DNA of 64,000 nucleotides from a bacterium (GTDB lineage Bacteria > Acidobacteriota > Aminicenantia > Aminicenantales > Aminicenantaceae): NCBI GenBank assembly GCA_018335295.1, contig JAGXKI010000001.1:1-64000 (forward strand), read 5' to 3'. The notes beneath the pieces were generated by a model, which was not told the DNA's origin, made no database searches, and saw only the letters and a program-made list of their open reading frames with translations. A program made the position numbers and the translations under genes. Positions 49,176-58,852 of this stretch are shown piece after piece (position 1 is the stretch's first letter; every line of letters begins with the position of its first letter).

Positions 49176-50189
49176 ATGTCTCAGATAAGAGAAGATCCCA
49201 TAACCGGAAGATGGGTGATCATTGCTCCTGAGAGAAACCGCAGACCCCATCCTGCTCCAACCTCTTCTCATCCTTCTCCCTCTCACGAAAAAGATTGTCC
49301 TTTCTGTGAAGGAAATGAAGATCAGACACCTCCCGAAGAGTATGCAGTTCGGGAGAAAGGAAGTGAACCGGATAAACCTGGTTGGAGAATTCGGGTTTTC
49401 CCCAATAAATTCCCTGCGTTGGACTCCAGCAAGTCATCCTCTAGGCACAGTCGAGGAAATTTTTGTTGGATGGAAGGAGCAGGAGTCCATGAAGTGGTTG
49501 TGGAAACTCCCAGCCATGCTCAGCAGATGAGTGATTTACACGATTCTCATCTTCAAGAAGTGCTGAAGACATATCAAGAGAGAATCCGGAATATAGAAGA
49601 GACTTCCACCTGTCACTATATACAGGTCTTTAAGAATAGAGGAGAGCTGGCGGGAGCTTCCCAGTCTCATACCCATTCTCAAATAGTGGCCACCCCCCTT
49701 CTTTCAGCAAGGATCAAAGATAAGATTGAGATTGCGGAGAAATTTTTCCAAGAGACTCAAAGGTGTCGGATATGCCAGATCATAAAGCAAGAATCACAGG
49801 AAAAGGACCGTCTGATACAACAGAATCAGCATTTCTGTATGATCGCTCCTTTTGCTTCCCGGTTCGCTTATGAAATGCATGTCTATCCTTTCCGGCATTC
49901 AGCCTATTACAGAGAAATCAGTGAGGAAGAGTTGAAGTCTTTATCTCAAATCATCAAAAAATCCATTTCCACCCTTAAGGAAAAACTTTTCTCTCCCCCG
50001 TTTATTCTGATCCTCAATCAGGGCCCTAATCCGCGTATGGTTTGGAAAAATTGGAGATCTATCCATAAAAGTTACCACTGGCATATAGAAATTTTTCCGG
50101 TTTTATCCCCCTTGGCTGGGTTTGAGAGGGGTACTGGGTTTTACATAAACCCGGTTTCTCCGGAAAAGGCTGCTGAGTATTTCCGGTGA
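49176..50189 (+). CDS. galT: galactose-1-phosphate uridylyltransferase-like (HIT superfamily)
   Basis: REDPITGRWVIIAPERNRRP, CPFCEGNE, NRGELAGASQSHTHSQIVATP. Confidence 0.88.
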   Translation: MSQIREDPITGRWVIIAPERNRRPHPAPTSSHPSPSHEKDCPFCEGNEDQTPPEEYAVREKGSEPDKPGWRIRVFPNKFPALDSSKSSSRHSRGNFCWMEGAGVHEVVVETPSHAQQMSDLHDSHLQEVLKTYQERIRNIEETSTCHYIQVFKNRGELAGASQSHTHSQIVATPLLSARIKDKIEIAEKFFQETQRCRICQIIKQESQEKDRLIQQNQHFCMIAPFASRFAYEMHVYPFRHSAYYREISEEELKSLSQIIKKSISTLKEKLFSPPFILILNQGPNPRMVWKNWRSIHKSYHWHIEIFPVLSPLAGFERGTGFYINPVSPEKAAEYFR

Positions 50190-50318
50190 TTCAACGGGAG
50201 GGATGTTTCCATGGACTAAATTTTATGGGAATCCGAGATTGTGAAATCTTACCGAGCCATGGAAGGGAAAAATTGAATCGGTCATTTTTAAATGATAAAT
50301 TTAATAAAGGAGGTAAAA

Positions 50319-50834
50319 ATGGGGAAAATTGCGATCATTATAGCGGATATGTTCGAAGATGTGGAATACATCAAACCGGCCGAAGCATTCAAAGTCAAGG
50401 GACATGAACTCATTCATGTAGGATTGAAAAAGGGAGGAAAAGTTAAAGGGAAAAAACAGGGAACTGAAGTGCAGATTGACAACTCCGTCAAAGAGGTTTC
50501 AGTTGAGGATTTCGATGCTTTGTTCATCCCCGGAGGTTATTCTCCAGATAAACTTCGGGGTGACCCGGAGGCAGTCAAATTTGTGAAGGAATTCATGAAT
50601 TCGGGGAAACCGGTCTTGTCTATCTGTCACGCTCCCCAAATTCTTATTACTGCTCAAGTGTTGAAAGGGCGGAAAGTTACCGGTTGGAAGTCTGTTGTTC
50701 AGGATATAAAGAATGCGGGAGCGGAATATGTGGATAAGAGTGTGGTTGAGGATGGAAACTTGGTGTCCAGCCGGCATCCCGGGGATCTGCCCTTGTTTAT
50801 CGAAGCCGCCTTGAAGAAACTAAAAAAAGAGTGA
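50319..50834 (+). CDS. DJ-1/PfpI family protein
   Basis: IIIADMFEDVEYIKPAEAFK, DALFIPGGYSPDKLR, SICHAPQIL; SD AAAGGAGG before ATG 50319. Confidence 0.92.
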   Translation: MGKIAIIIADMFEDVEYIKPAEAFKVKGHELIHVGLKKGGKVKGKKQGTEVQIDNSVKEVSVEDFDALFIPGGYSPDKLRGDPEAVKFVKEFMNSGKPVLSICHAPQILITAQVLKGRKVTGWKSVVQDIKNAGAEYVDKSVVEDGNLVSSRHPGDLPLFIEAALKKLKKE

Positions 50835-50935
50835 GTGTGGAGATTTTCATCATTTAGGATGATTCAGGCTGGGGTAGAAAATAGGAGGGAAAAGGATAAG
50901 GATTTTTGCACTCTAAGTCAAATGAAGGGAAGAAC

Positions 50936-52960
50936 ATGAATAACCATAAACATGGAAAACACCAGGGAAAAGGACATCATGCCCATATGTTGGAAGATTT
51001 TAAAAGACGTTTCTGGCTCTCTCTGATACTGACTCCTTTTGTTTTAGTTCTTTCTCCACTCATCCAGTCTTTTTTAGGGATTTCATTCAGATTTACAGGA
51101 GATCGGTTCATTCTTTTTGTTCTTTCTTCTTTTATTTTTATATATGGAGGATGGCCCTTTCTCAAAGGAAGCGTCGAAGAGTTGAAAAAAAAGCAGCCGG
51201 GGATGATGACTCTCATCGCTCTGGCTATCAGCGTGGCCTACGTTTACAGCGGTCTGGTGGTTTTTGGATTGACAGGGAAAGTTTTTTTCTGGGAACTGGT
51301 GACTTTGATCGATGTGATGCTCCTGGGCCATTGGATTGAGATGCGCTCGGTGATGGGCGCTTCTCGAGCATTGGAAGAGTTAGCCAGGCTCATGCCTTCC
51401 CGTGCCTACCGACTGACCCCAGAAGGTTCTCTGGAAGAAGTGAAAGTGGAGGACTTAAAGAAGGGGGATATGGTTTTAGTCAAACCGGGAGAAAAAGTGC
51501 CTGTGGATGGACGGGTGAAGGAGGGAGAGTCCGAGATGGATGAATCCATGATTACCGGAGAATCCCAGCCCATCCCGAAAGAAAAAAACAATCAAGTGAT
51601 CGGTGGTTCTGTCAACGGGACTGGGTCTTTGACGGTAGAGGTGAACAAAACCGGAGAAGAATCATATCTTTCTCAGGTGGTGGAATTGGTTAAAAAAGCG
51701 GGAGAAAGCAAATCCCGGGTCCAGGATTTCGCCAACCGGGCGGCTTTCTGGTTAACCCTTATCGCTGTTACCGCAGGGTTGGCCACGTTGTTCACCTGGT
51801 TGATCCAGGGGAAAGAGTTTGTTTTTTCTCTGGAACGCATGGTCACAGTGATGGTGATCACCTGCCCTCATGCTTTGGGGTTAGCAATCCCCCTGGTCAT
51901 AGCGGTGGTCACCGCGTTATCCGCCAAAAACGGATTGTTGATTCAAAACCGAGGTCCCTTTGAAAATTCCCTCCGTGCCCATACAGTGGTTTTTGATAAA
52001 ACAGGAACTTTAACCCGTGGAGAATTCGGGGTCACCGATGTAATTTCCCTTGGAGATTGGAGTGAGGAAGAGCTGTTGAAGAAAGCGGCTTCCGTGGAAG
52101 CCCATTCCGAACACACCATAGCCAAGGGAATTGTCCAAAAAGCCCAGGAAGAGAAAATAAATTTGGAAAAATTGAAATATTTCCAGGCTCTCCCTGGTAA
52201 AGGAACTCAAGCGGAACTTGGGGGGAATGAAATCCTGGTGGGAAATAAAAGGATTCTAGAGAAATCAGGGAGATTATCCGGAAAGGAAAAACAAGAATTT
52301 GATGAAATGTCCTCTCAAGGAAAAACCGTGGTGTTTGTGGTTTCTAATGGAAAAATTCAAGGAATTATAGCTTTGGCAGATATGATCCGTGATGAATCCA
52401 GAGAAGCTGTAAAAGAGCTCCGAAAAATAGGGATGGAAGTGGCCATGATAACCGGGGATAACCAACCCACTGCCGCTTTTGTGGCCAAAGAATTGGGGAT
52501 TAAAACATTCTTTTATGAAGTTCTACCGGATCAAAAATCGGAAAAGATAAAAGCACTGCAGAATCAGAGTAAAAAGGTGGCCATGGTGGGTGATGGAGTT
52601 AACGATGCCCCGGCTCTGGTTCAAGCAGACGTAGGGATTGCTATAGGAGCTGGGACCGACGTGGCTGTGGAATCTGCTGATGTCATTCTTGTGGAAAATG
52701 ATCCCCGGGGTGTAGTGGATGTCCTTCAGTTTTCTCGGATAACCCGGCGCAAAATGAAACAAAACCTGGCTTGGGCCACAGGATACAACGTGGTGGCCAT
52801 TCCTTTGGCTGCAGGGGTTTTGTACAATTGGGGGATCTTGTTATCTCCGGCTGTGGGAGCCCTGGTGATGTCTTTGAGCACGGTGATTGTGGCCTTTAAT
52901 GCCCGACTCATTTCCTATAAGAAAAGAGAACAGGGGAAATCTATCTCTGCTCCCAGTTAA
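50936..52960 (+). CDS. copB: copper-translocating P1B-type ATPase, CopB-like (CPH motif)
   Basis: His-rich N-terminus MNNHKHGKHQGKGHHAHML, VITCPHALGLAIPLV, DKTGTLT, MVGDGVNDAPAL. Confidence 0.92.
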   Translation: MNNHKHGKHQGKGHHAHMLEDFKRRFWLSLILTPFVLVLSPLIQSFLGISFRFTGDRFILFVLSSFIFIYGGWPFLKGSVEELKKKQPGMMTLIALAISVAYVYSGLVVFGLTGKVFFWELVTLIDVMLLGHWIEMRSVMGASRALEELARLMPSRAYRLTPEGSLEEVKVEDLKKGDMVLVKPGEKVPVDGRVKEGESEMDESMITGESQPIPKEKNNQVIGGSVNGTGSLTVEVNKTGEESYLSQVVELVKKAGESKSRVQDFANRAAFWLTLIAVTAGLATLFTWLIQGKEFVFSLERMVTVMVITCPHALGLAIPLVIAVVTALSAKNGLLIQNRGPFENSLRAHTVVFDKTGTLTRGEFGVTDVISLGDWSEEELLKKAASVEAHSEHTIAKGIVQKAQEEKINLEKLKYFQALPGKGTQAELGGNEILVGNKRILEKSGRLSGKEKQEFDEMSSQGKTVVFVVSNGKIQGIIALADMIRDESREAVKELRKIGMEVAMITGDNQPTAAFVAKELGIKTFFYEVLPDQKSEKIKALQNQSKKVAMVGDGVNDAPALVQADVGIAIGAGTDVAVESADVILVENDPRGVVDVLQFSRITRRKMKQNLAWATGYNVVAIPLAAGVLYNWGILLSPAVGALVMSLSTVIVAFNARLISYKKREQGKSISAPS

Positions 52961-52983
52961 GGGGAAGAGTTATTCTTTCCCTT
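52959..52983. terminator. hairpin between convergent copB and sensor kinase genes
   Basis: AAGGGGAAGA-GTTAT-TCTTTCCCTT, 10-bp stem with one G-U; no long T-tract. Confidence 0.4.
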
Positions 52984-53014
52984 TAGCAAATCTTTATAAA
53001 ATAATAATATATTT

Positions 53015-54502
53015 TTATTCTTGAAAGGTGATCTGAAAGGAAGGGTGGGGTTTTCTATCCAATTTTATCTCACCGTTTATTTGGTCCACTAAAGAGGAGA
53101 CCAAATGCATTCCCATGGAGGGAGTTTTTCGGAAATCCAGGTCTTCAGGGAAGCCGATCCCATTGTCACTGATTTCAAGCTCATACTGGCTGTCTTTTTT
53201 GTGAAATTTTATCTTAATCTCTCCCTTTTTATCATCCGGAAAGGCATGCTTCAAGGAATTGGAGACCAGTTCATTGATAATCAACCCCAGAGGCACCGCT
53301 TTATTGATGTCAATAAAGACATTTTTTATATCTTTTTGTATCTTCACCTTTTCCATTTTGTCCCGGTAGAATCTCAATAGATGGGTAGATATTTGTTCGA
53401 TGTATTGGTTGAAATCAAGCGTGGCAAAGTCTTCTGACTTATACAATCGATCATGAACAAGTGCCATGGAATGAACACGCCTCTGGGTGGCTTTAAACGA
53501 TTCCAGAGCCTTTTTATCTTCAATCCGGCTTGCTTGAAGATTAAGAAGGCTGGAGATAACCTGCATGTTGTTTTTCACCCGGTGGTGAACCTCTTTCAAG
53601 AGCACTTCTTTCTCTTTCAAAGATTTCTTTATTTTTTCTTCAGCTCTTTTGCGCTCAGTTACATCTCTTAATATGCCCATAACTTGGGCTTCTCCTTTTT
53701 CGCCAATATTCACTGTGGCGAGTTCTACGATCTTAATCTTTCCGTCTTTGGATATAATCCGAAGTTCATACCGGCTGGGTATTTTCTCTCCTCTTTTCTG
53801 AGCTTTCTCTCTTTCTTTCACCATCTGAACATCCTCAGGATGGATGAGATCCCAAAAGTTAAAATCTTCGCTGTAAATCTCCTCTGAAGAATATCCATTG
53901 ATCTCTTCAAAGGCGGGGTTGACATATTGAAGACCCTGAGGATTGATGATGTATATAGCATCGTTGGCATTTTCGACAACGCTGCGAAACCTTTGTTCGC
54001 TTTCTCTTAATTTTTTTATGGTCTTTTTCAGTTCGGTGATATCCAGTATTTGAGCGATAGTTCGATTTTCTCCCTTTAACGTTTTAAGGACGGTAGAACT
54101 TATTTCCACTTGCCTCTTTTCCCCGTCTTTCCGGATAATACTGAACTCATACCGAGGAGGAACCTTTTCTCCTTTTTGCCGCCGGATATAACGATCCTGG
54201 ACTAATTCTTGGCTTTCTTTATCCAGGAATCCCCGAAAGTCTTCTCCGATGATCTCTTTTCTGTAATAACCCAGTATCCGGATGAACTCATCATTGACAT
54301 AAGTAAATCGGAAATTCTCGTCCACTACCATAATCCCTGCATGGGAACTCTCTACAATCGACCGGTACCATTCTTCTGATTTTTTTAAAGCTTCCTCTGC
54401 CTGTTTCCAATCCGATTCGGATTTTTCTAATTCAGCAACTCTTTTTTTCGTTTCCTCTAATTCTTTTTGCAACTGTTGTTTGGTTTTATATTTATTTTTC
54501 AT
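53015..54502 (-). CDS. PAS-PAS sensor histidine kinase of the HisKA_2/HWE-like type
   Basis: two PAS/PAC modules, LLKEVHHRVKNNMQVISSLLNLQ, LGLIINELVSNSLKHAF, SDNGIGFP. Confidence 0.92.
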   Translation of the reverse strand: MKNKYKTKQQLQKELEETKKRVAELEKSESDWKQAEEALKKSEEWYRSIVESSHAGIMVVDENFRFTYVNDEFIRILGYYRKEIIGEDFRGFLDKESQELVQDRYIRRQKGEKVPPRYEFSIIRKDGEKRQVEISSTVLKTLKGENRTIAQILDITELKKTIKKLRESEQRFRSVVENANDAIYIINPQGLQYVNPAFEEINGYSSEEIYSEDFNFWDLIHPEDVQMVKEREKAQKRGEKIPSRYELRIISKDGKIKIVELATVNIGEKGEAQVMGILRDVTERKRAEEKIKKSLKEKEVLLKEVHHRVKNNMQVISSLLNLQASRIEDKKALESFKATQRRVHSMALVHDRLYKSEDFATLDFNQYIEQISTHLLRFYRDKMEKVKIQKDIKNVFIDINKAVPLGLIINELVSNSLKHAFPDDKKGEIKIKFHKKDSQYELEISDNGIGFPEDLDFRKTPSMGMHLVSSLVDQINGEIKLDRKPHPSFQITFQE

Positions 54503-54518
54503 GAAGACCTCTCAGAGG

Positions 54519-56084
54519 TTATTTTTGTTCTTCCAAATACATTTTTAAATCCGTGATGGAACGGATTCCCAGGTCCACAGCCTGTTTTTCTCTCATCATT
54601 AAAGCATAGGTGTTGTTGAATCCCAAAGGAGGAAGCCAAACCAGGTCGTAGCGTTTTTTGAATTTTTCTTTAACTTCCCGGTAGACTTGATCTTTATTCT
54701 TGAGAAGAGCCTTGGAAATTTCTTCGTCGAGAATAACCAGAAGACCGGTTCCGGTGTATTCGGGGTAGAGGTCAATTTCTCCGTTGATCAGAGAATCAAA
54801 ACATATTTTGGTTCCTCCCAAACCGGTTTTAAGGTTGACGTTTAAAGGAGTGTTTTTTTCGATAAGAAAGGCAAACACATGAGCCAGAATGTACTGTTCT
54901 GTAAAATTTTTGGATCCGATCACTATGTCCGTCTCTCCCTTTTCACGCTCTAAGTTTTCATATCCCAGTTGATTGAGAAAATTTCTGGCCACTTTTTGAG
55001 GGTCTTTTTTGTGATGGTCTACCTGATAGTTAAGTTTTCTCATGGTGGGAGTTGAAAATTTCCCTTCCAGTTGAGAGAAAACTTTCCGGAGAAATGGATA
55101 TTTTCGCAGAGTATCTCCTCTTATCAGAGGAGCCGCAAAATAGGGAGGGAAATAATTTTTATCATCCTTCAGAACTCTGAGGTTGTAGGCTTTGATCCGC
55201 CCATCGGTGGAGAAACCACTGATGATGTCCACTTTTTTCTCCCGAATGGCTTTGTACATGAGTCCGGGATCCAGTTCCACAGTGTCCAGAGTCAATCCGT
55301 ATTCTTTTTTAAGCCCTGGATACCCATCAGGACGTTCCATGAATTCAGCCGTGAAGCCGGCCCGAAAGGGATGAGAAGTGATAGAAGGAATCAGTATAAA
55401 AGGAATGATGACAAAAACCAATATACCCGCCCCGATAAGAACGGGTTTAATGATTTTTTTGATGTGCTTCTGCATCCTTCCCAGGATGAAATCAAAACAG
55501 AGAGCCAGGGCCGCTGCAGGAATGGCACCTGCGATGATCATGTTCACGTTATTGAGGGCGATTCCTCGAAAGATAAATTGACCCAGGCCTCCGGCACCGA
55601 TCAGAGCACACAGAGTGGCCACTCCCACGTTTATCACTGTGGCTGTGCGAATCCCTGCAAAAATGATCGGAACAGCCAAAGGAAGTTCCACTTTGGTGAG
55701 GATTTGCCGGTCCGTCATCCCCATTCCTCGGGCGGCTTCTTTGATGGATTCGTCCACTTCTTCAATGCCCGTGTAAACGTTCCGGACGATGGGAAGGAGA
55801 GCATAGAGAAGAAGGGCCACTATCGCAGGGATGGCTCCGATCCCCAGAAGAGGAATGAGAAACCCTAGAAGAGCGATGCTGGGGATGGTTTGAATCACCC
55901 CGATGACTCCCAATACCGAACCTGCTGATTTTTTTTGCCGGGTCAGGATGAGGCCTGTAGGAAGTCCCAGGGTGGTGGCAATGGCCAGGGCTACCCCGGT
56001 GAGGCCGATATGCTCAATGGTTTGGCTGTAGATTTCCTTATAGTGGTTGACGATGAATTCTATTAAACTTTCAAAAGGTCCCAT
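54519..56084 (-). CDS. osmoprotectant/OpuC-like ABC transporter permease fused to substrate-binding domain (binding domain order apparently permuted)
   Basis: permease GLPTGLILTR...IQTIPSIALLGFLIPLLGIG...; binding-domain halves AEFMERPDGYPGLKKEYG...STDGRI...FFPPY-like...LNYQVD and GSKNFTEQ...YPEYTGT...GFNNTYALMMR. Confidence 0.9.
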   Translation of the reverse strand: MGPFESLIEFIVNHYKEIYSQTIEHIGLTGVALAIATTLGLPTGLILTRQKKSAGSVLGVIGVIQTIPSIALLGFLIPLLGIGAIPAIVALLLYALLPIVRNVYTGIEEVDESIKEAARGMGMTDRQILTKVELPLAVPIIFAGIRTATVINVGVATLCALIGAGGLGQFIFRGIALNNVNMIIAGAIPAAALALCFDFILGRMQKHIKKIIKPVLIGAGILVFVIIPFILIPSITSHPFRAGFTAEFMERPDGYPGLKKEYGLTLDTVELDPGLMYKAIREKKVDIISGFSTDGRIKAYNLRVLKDDKNYFPPYFAAPLIRGDTLRKYPFLRKVFSQLEGKFSTPTMRKLNYQVDHHKKDPQKVARNFLNQLGYENLEREKGETDIVIGSKNFTEQYILAHVFAFLIEKNTPLNVNLKTGLGGTKICFDSLINGEIDLYPEYTGTGLLVILDEEISKALLKNKDQVYREVKEKFKKRYDLVWLPPLGFNNTYALMMREKQAVDLGIRSITDLKMYLEEQK

Positions 56085-56095
56085 TTTCTATAAGG

Positions 56096-57067
56096 TTAAT
56101 AATTTCTCTCCAAGTGGTAGAAAGCAGAGAAAATATCTTCGCAAGTGGAGTTGAGGAGAGGATGGCCGTCTTTATCTGTAACCTGACAAACGGGATTTTC
56201 CGGGATGTGTCTTTCCATTTCCTCCAGAACCTCCAGCAGACTGGTTTCTTTTTTGAATTTTGAAGCGGGTTCGTGATCCACCTTCTTTTTTTCCAGGCGG
56301 GGAAGAATGTCCTGGAGAGTAATCACCTTGAGCTCCAGTTGGAAACGGTTAGCCTGAAAGAAATCTTTAACAAAATCGTTGGATGGTGAGATCAGAAGTT
56401 CCTTGGGACTTCCCAGCTGCTGGAGAGTCCCTTGGTCCATCAGACAGATTTTATCTCCTAGGTCGATGGCTTCAAACATGTCGTGGGTCACCTGGACCAT
56501 GGTTTTGTGGAGGATGGTCTCCAGCCTTTTGAATTCCTTCTGGATTTGCATCCGGGTGATGGGATCTAAAGCCCCGAAAGGTTCGTCCAGGAGCACTAAA
56601 GGAGGATCTGCGGCCAGAGCCCGAGCCAGGCCCACTCTCTGTTTTTGTCCTCCACTCAGTTCGTGAGGATAACGGTTCATGAAATCATCCGGGGGAAGAT
56701 CCAATAAATCCATGAGTTCGCGGATTCTTTTTTCCTTTTTGTTTTCATCCCATTTCAGAAGAGTGGGAACCACTCCGATGTTCTGGGCCACGGTGTAATG
56801 AGGAAAGAGTCCGATGGTCTGGATGACATACCCGATTCTTTTTCTTAATTCCTCTGGGTCTTTATTACGAACATCTTGACCTTCGATAAAAACCTGGCCT
56901 GAAGTGGGTTCGATCAGCCGGTTGATCATTTTTAGAGTGGTGGTTTTGCCGCATCCGCTGGTTCCCAGAAGAATGAGAGTTTCTCCTTCTTCCACCTTGA
57001 AGGATAGATTATCCACAGCGGTGAAACCGTTGTAATTTTTAGTTAGATTGGATATTTCAATCATCAA
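56096..57067 (-). CDS. OpuC/ProV-like ABC transporter ATP-binding protein
   Basis: GTSGCGKTTTLKMINRL, LSGGQKQRVGLARALA, LLDEPFGALDPITR; C-terminal CBS-like tail. Confidence 0.92.
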   Translation of the reverse strand: MMIEISNLTKNYNGFTAVDNLSFKVEEGETLILLGTSGCGKTTTLKMINRLIEPTSGQVFIEGQDVRNKDPEELRKRIGYVIQTIGLFPHYTVAQNIGVVPTLLKWDENKKEKRIRELMDLLDLPPDDFMNRYPHELSGGQKQRVGLARALAADPPLVLLDEPFGALDPITRMQIQKEFKRLETILHKTMVQVTHDMFEAIDLGDKICLMDQGTLQQLGSPKELLISPSNDFVKDFFQANRFQLELKVITLQDILPRLEKKKVDHEPASKFKKETSLLEVLEEMERHIPENPVCQVTDKDGHPLLNSTCEDIFSAFYHLERNY

Positions 57068-57255
57068 GTGTTAACAATTCGTTAAATATTATCTTATTTA
57101 TCATAGCACAATATTCGGATAAAATTAAAAAAGACCGTATCGTTTTCTTTGAAAAACAAAGAAATATTTTTTTTCTGGACAAGGGGTGGGCAAAAATTAT
57201 ATATATCACAACCGATGGCTGAAGGGCCTTGTGTTTATAAGGAAACGAGATATCC

Positions 57256-58851
57256 ATGGTGACCTTTTCTTTTTTGGACTGGTTCTGGGTGGGGGCCTTT
57301 ATTGTCCTGATGATTATCTGTGGGGTTCTTTTCTATAGATTAGGGAAAAGGTCTCTATCGGATTTCTTTCTGGCCGGCCGAGGACTTCCCTGGTGGCTTC
57401 CGGCCTCTTCGGTTTATGCCACTCATTCAGCCACAGATACACCTATATGGGTCAGCGGTGTGATCTACCAGCATGGATTGAGAGGGATCTGGTATACCTT
57501 TTTTTCTGCCTGGTGTGCGATTTCTGCTTTTGCTTCCACTAAAATTTTCCGGCGTTCTCTAGCCTACACCCAGGCTGAATGGCAGACACTTCGCTTCTCA
57601 GGTCTAGGGGCAGAACTTCTGCGGGGATGGATCGCCGGGTGGCAGGTATTCATGAATATGTTTGTCCTGGGTTGGGTGGGTATGGCCATGGGGAAACTCT
57701 GCCATTATCTTTTTAACTGGCCCAATTGGCTGGGTTTAATCCTGTTTTCTTCCCTTTGTGCTTTTTACGTTCTTACAGCCGGCTACTGGGGGGTAGTCAT
57801 GGCTGATTTCCAGCAGGGGGTGATTGCCTTTTCGGTAATGGTGATTGTTTCTTTCTGGGGAATTGCGGCCGCTGGAGGACCTCAGGAAATAATGGCCAAA
57901 CTAGAGAGTTTAGGCCAGAGCTGGAGGCTCAATCCCTTTGCCTTTACTGGTTTGACTTCAGGGGAATTTCCTTTGGTTTGGTTTCTGACTATGATGGTCA
58001 TCGCCGTGATCGGTGGTTTTGGGATGGGGACTTCCATCGATTGGTACCCTGAAGCTCAAAGAATTCAATCAGCCAAAACAGTTCGGGATGCCAGCTACAG
58101 TATCTGGGCTGGGTCTGCGTTGATTGTGGTGCGAAATTCCCTGTGGGCTGTGGCCATTCTAGCTTTTTTCACCCTGTTTCCCCGAATCCAATCCACCGCT
58201 CAGTATGAGATGGCCTGGTACCGAGTGGGATTTGAATTTTTACCTGTAGGGATGGTGGGCTTTTTCTTTGCCGCTATCGTGGCCATCCATATTTCTACCA
58301 TTTCCAGCCATCTCAACCTGGGAGCTTCCTATGCCACCCGGGACCTTTATCATCACTATTTCAGGCCCAAAGCTACTGATAAAGAGTTGGTATGGGTGGG
58401 ACGAATTTCCACATTGATTCTTCTTCTGGGATCCTTTGTGTATGGCTTGATGATGAAAGAGATCACCCAATGGCTTATTTTTGCCCTGTGGATTATGGCA
58501 GCCGGGATCTGGCTTCCCTCGATTCTGCAGGTGGTTTGGTGGCGTTTCAATTCCTGGGGTTATCTGTCTTCCTGGATTGCCAACCTCGGTCTGAGCTGGT
58601 TGATAGTCTGGGTTCTCCCGGAGTTTCATGTTATTCCGGTGCTTCCCGATTATCTTCAATTCTGGATCATGATGGTCCTGGGAGCCTTGATTTATATCCC
58701 CATAACTTTCATGACTCCTCCTGAAGATATGGACCGGCTGGTGAAGTATTATGTGATGTCCATGCCTTTGGGATGGTGGAAGCCGGTGCGGAGGGAAGCT
58801 GAGAGAAAGGGACTTTTGAAAATAAGGGAAAAAGCCGCTGAGGAGAGATAA
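57256..58851 (+). CDS. sodium:solute symporter family protein
   Basis: DFFLAGRGLPWWLPASSVYATHSATDTPIW, about 12-13 TM segments. Confidence 0.9.
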   Translation: MVTFSFLDWFWVGAFIVLMIICGVLFYRLGKRSLSDFFLAGRGLPWWLPASSVYATHSATDTPIWVSGVIYQHGLRGIWYTFFSAWCAISAFASTKIFRRSLAYTQAEWQTLRFSGLGAELLRGWIAGWQVFMNMFVLGWVGMAMGKLCHYLFNWPNWLGLILFSSLCAFYVLTAGYWGVVMADFQQGVIAFSVMVIVSFWGIAAAGGPQEIMAKLESLGQSWRLNPFAFTGLTSGEFPLVWFLTMMVIAVIGGFGMGTSIDWYPEAQRIQSAKTVRDASYSIWAGSALIVVRNSLWAVAILAFFTLFPRIQSTAQYEMAWYRVGFEFLPVGMVGFFFAAIVAIHISTISSHLNLGASYATRDLYHHYFRPKATDKELVWVGRISTLILLLGSFVYGLMMKEITQWLIFALWIMAAGIWLPSILQVVWWRFNSWGYLSSWIANLGLSWLIVWVLPEFHVIPVLPDYLQFWIMMVLGALIYIPITFMTPPEDMDRLVKYYVMSMPLGWWKPVRREAERKGLLKIREKAAEER

Positions 58852-58852
58852 A

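Noticed and set aside
55071-55868. 265-aa plus-strand ORF
   Set aside because: Antisense shadow of the OpuC-like permease/binding protein gene.
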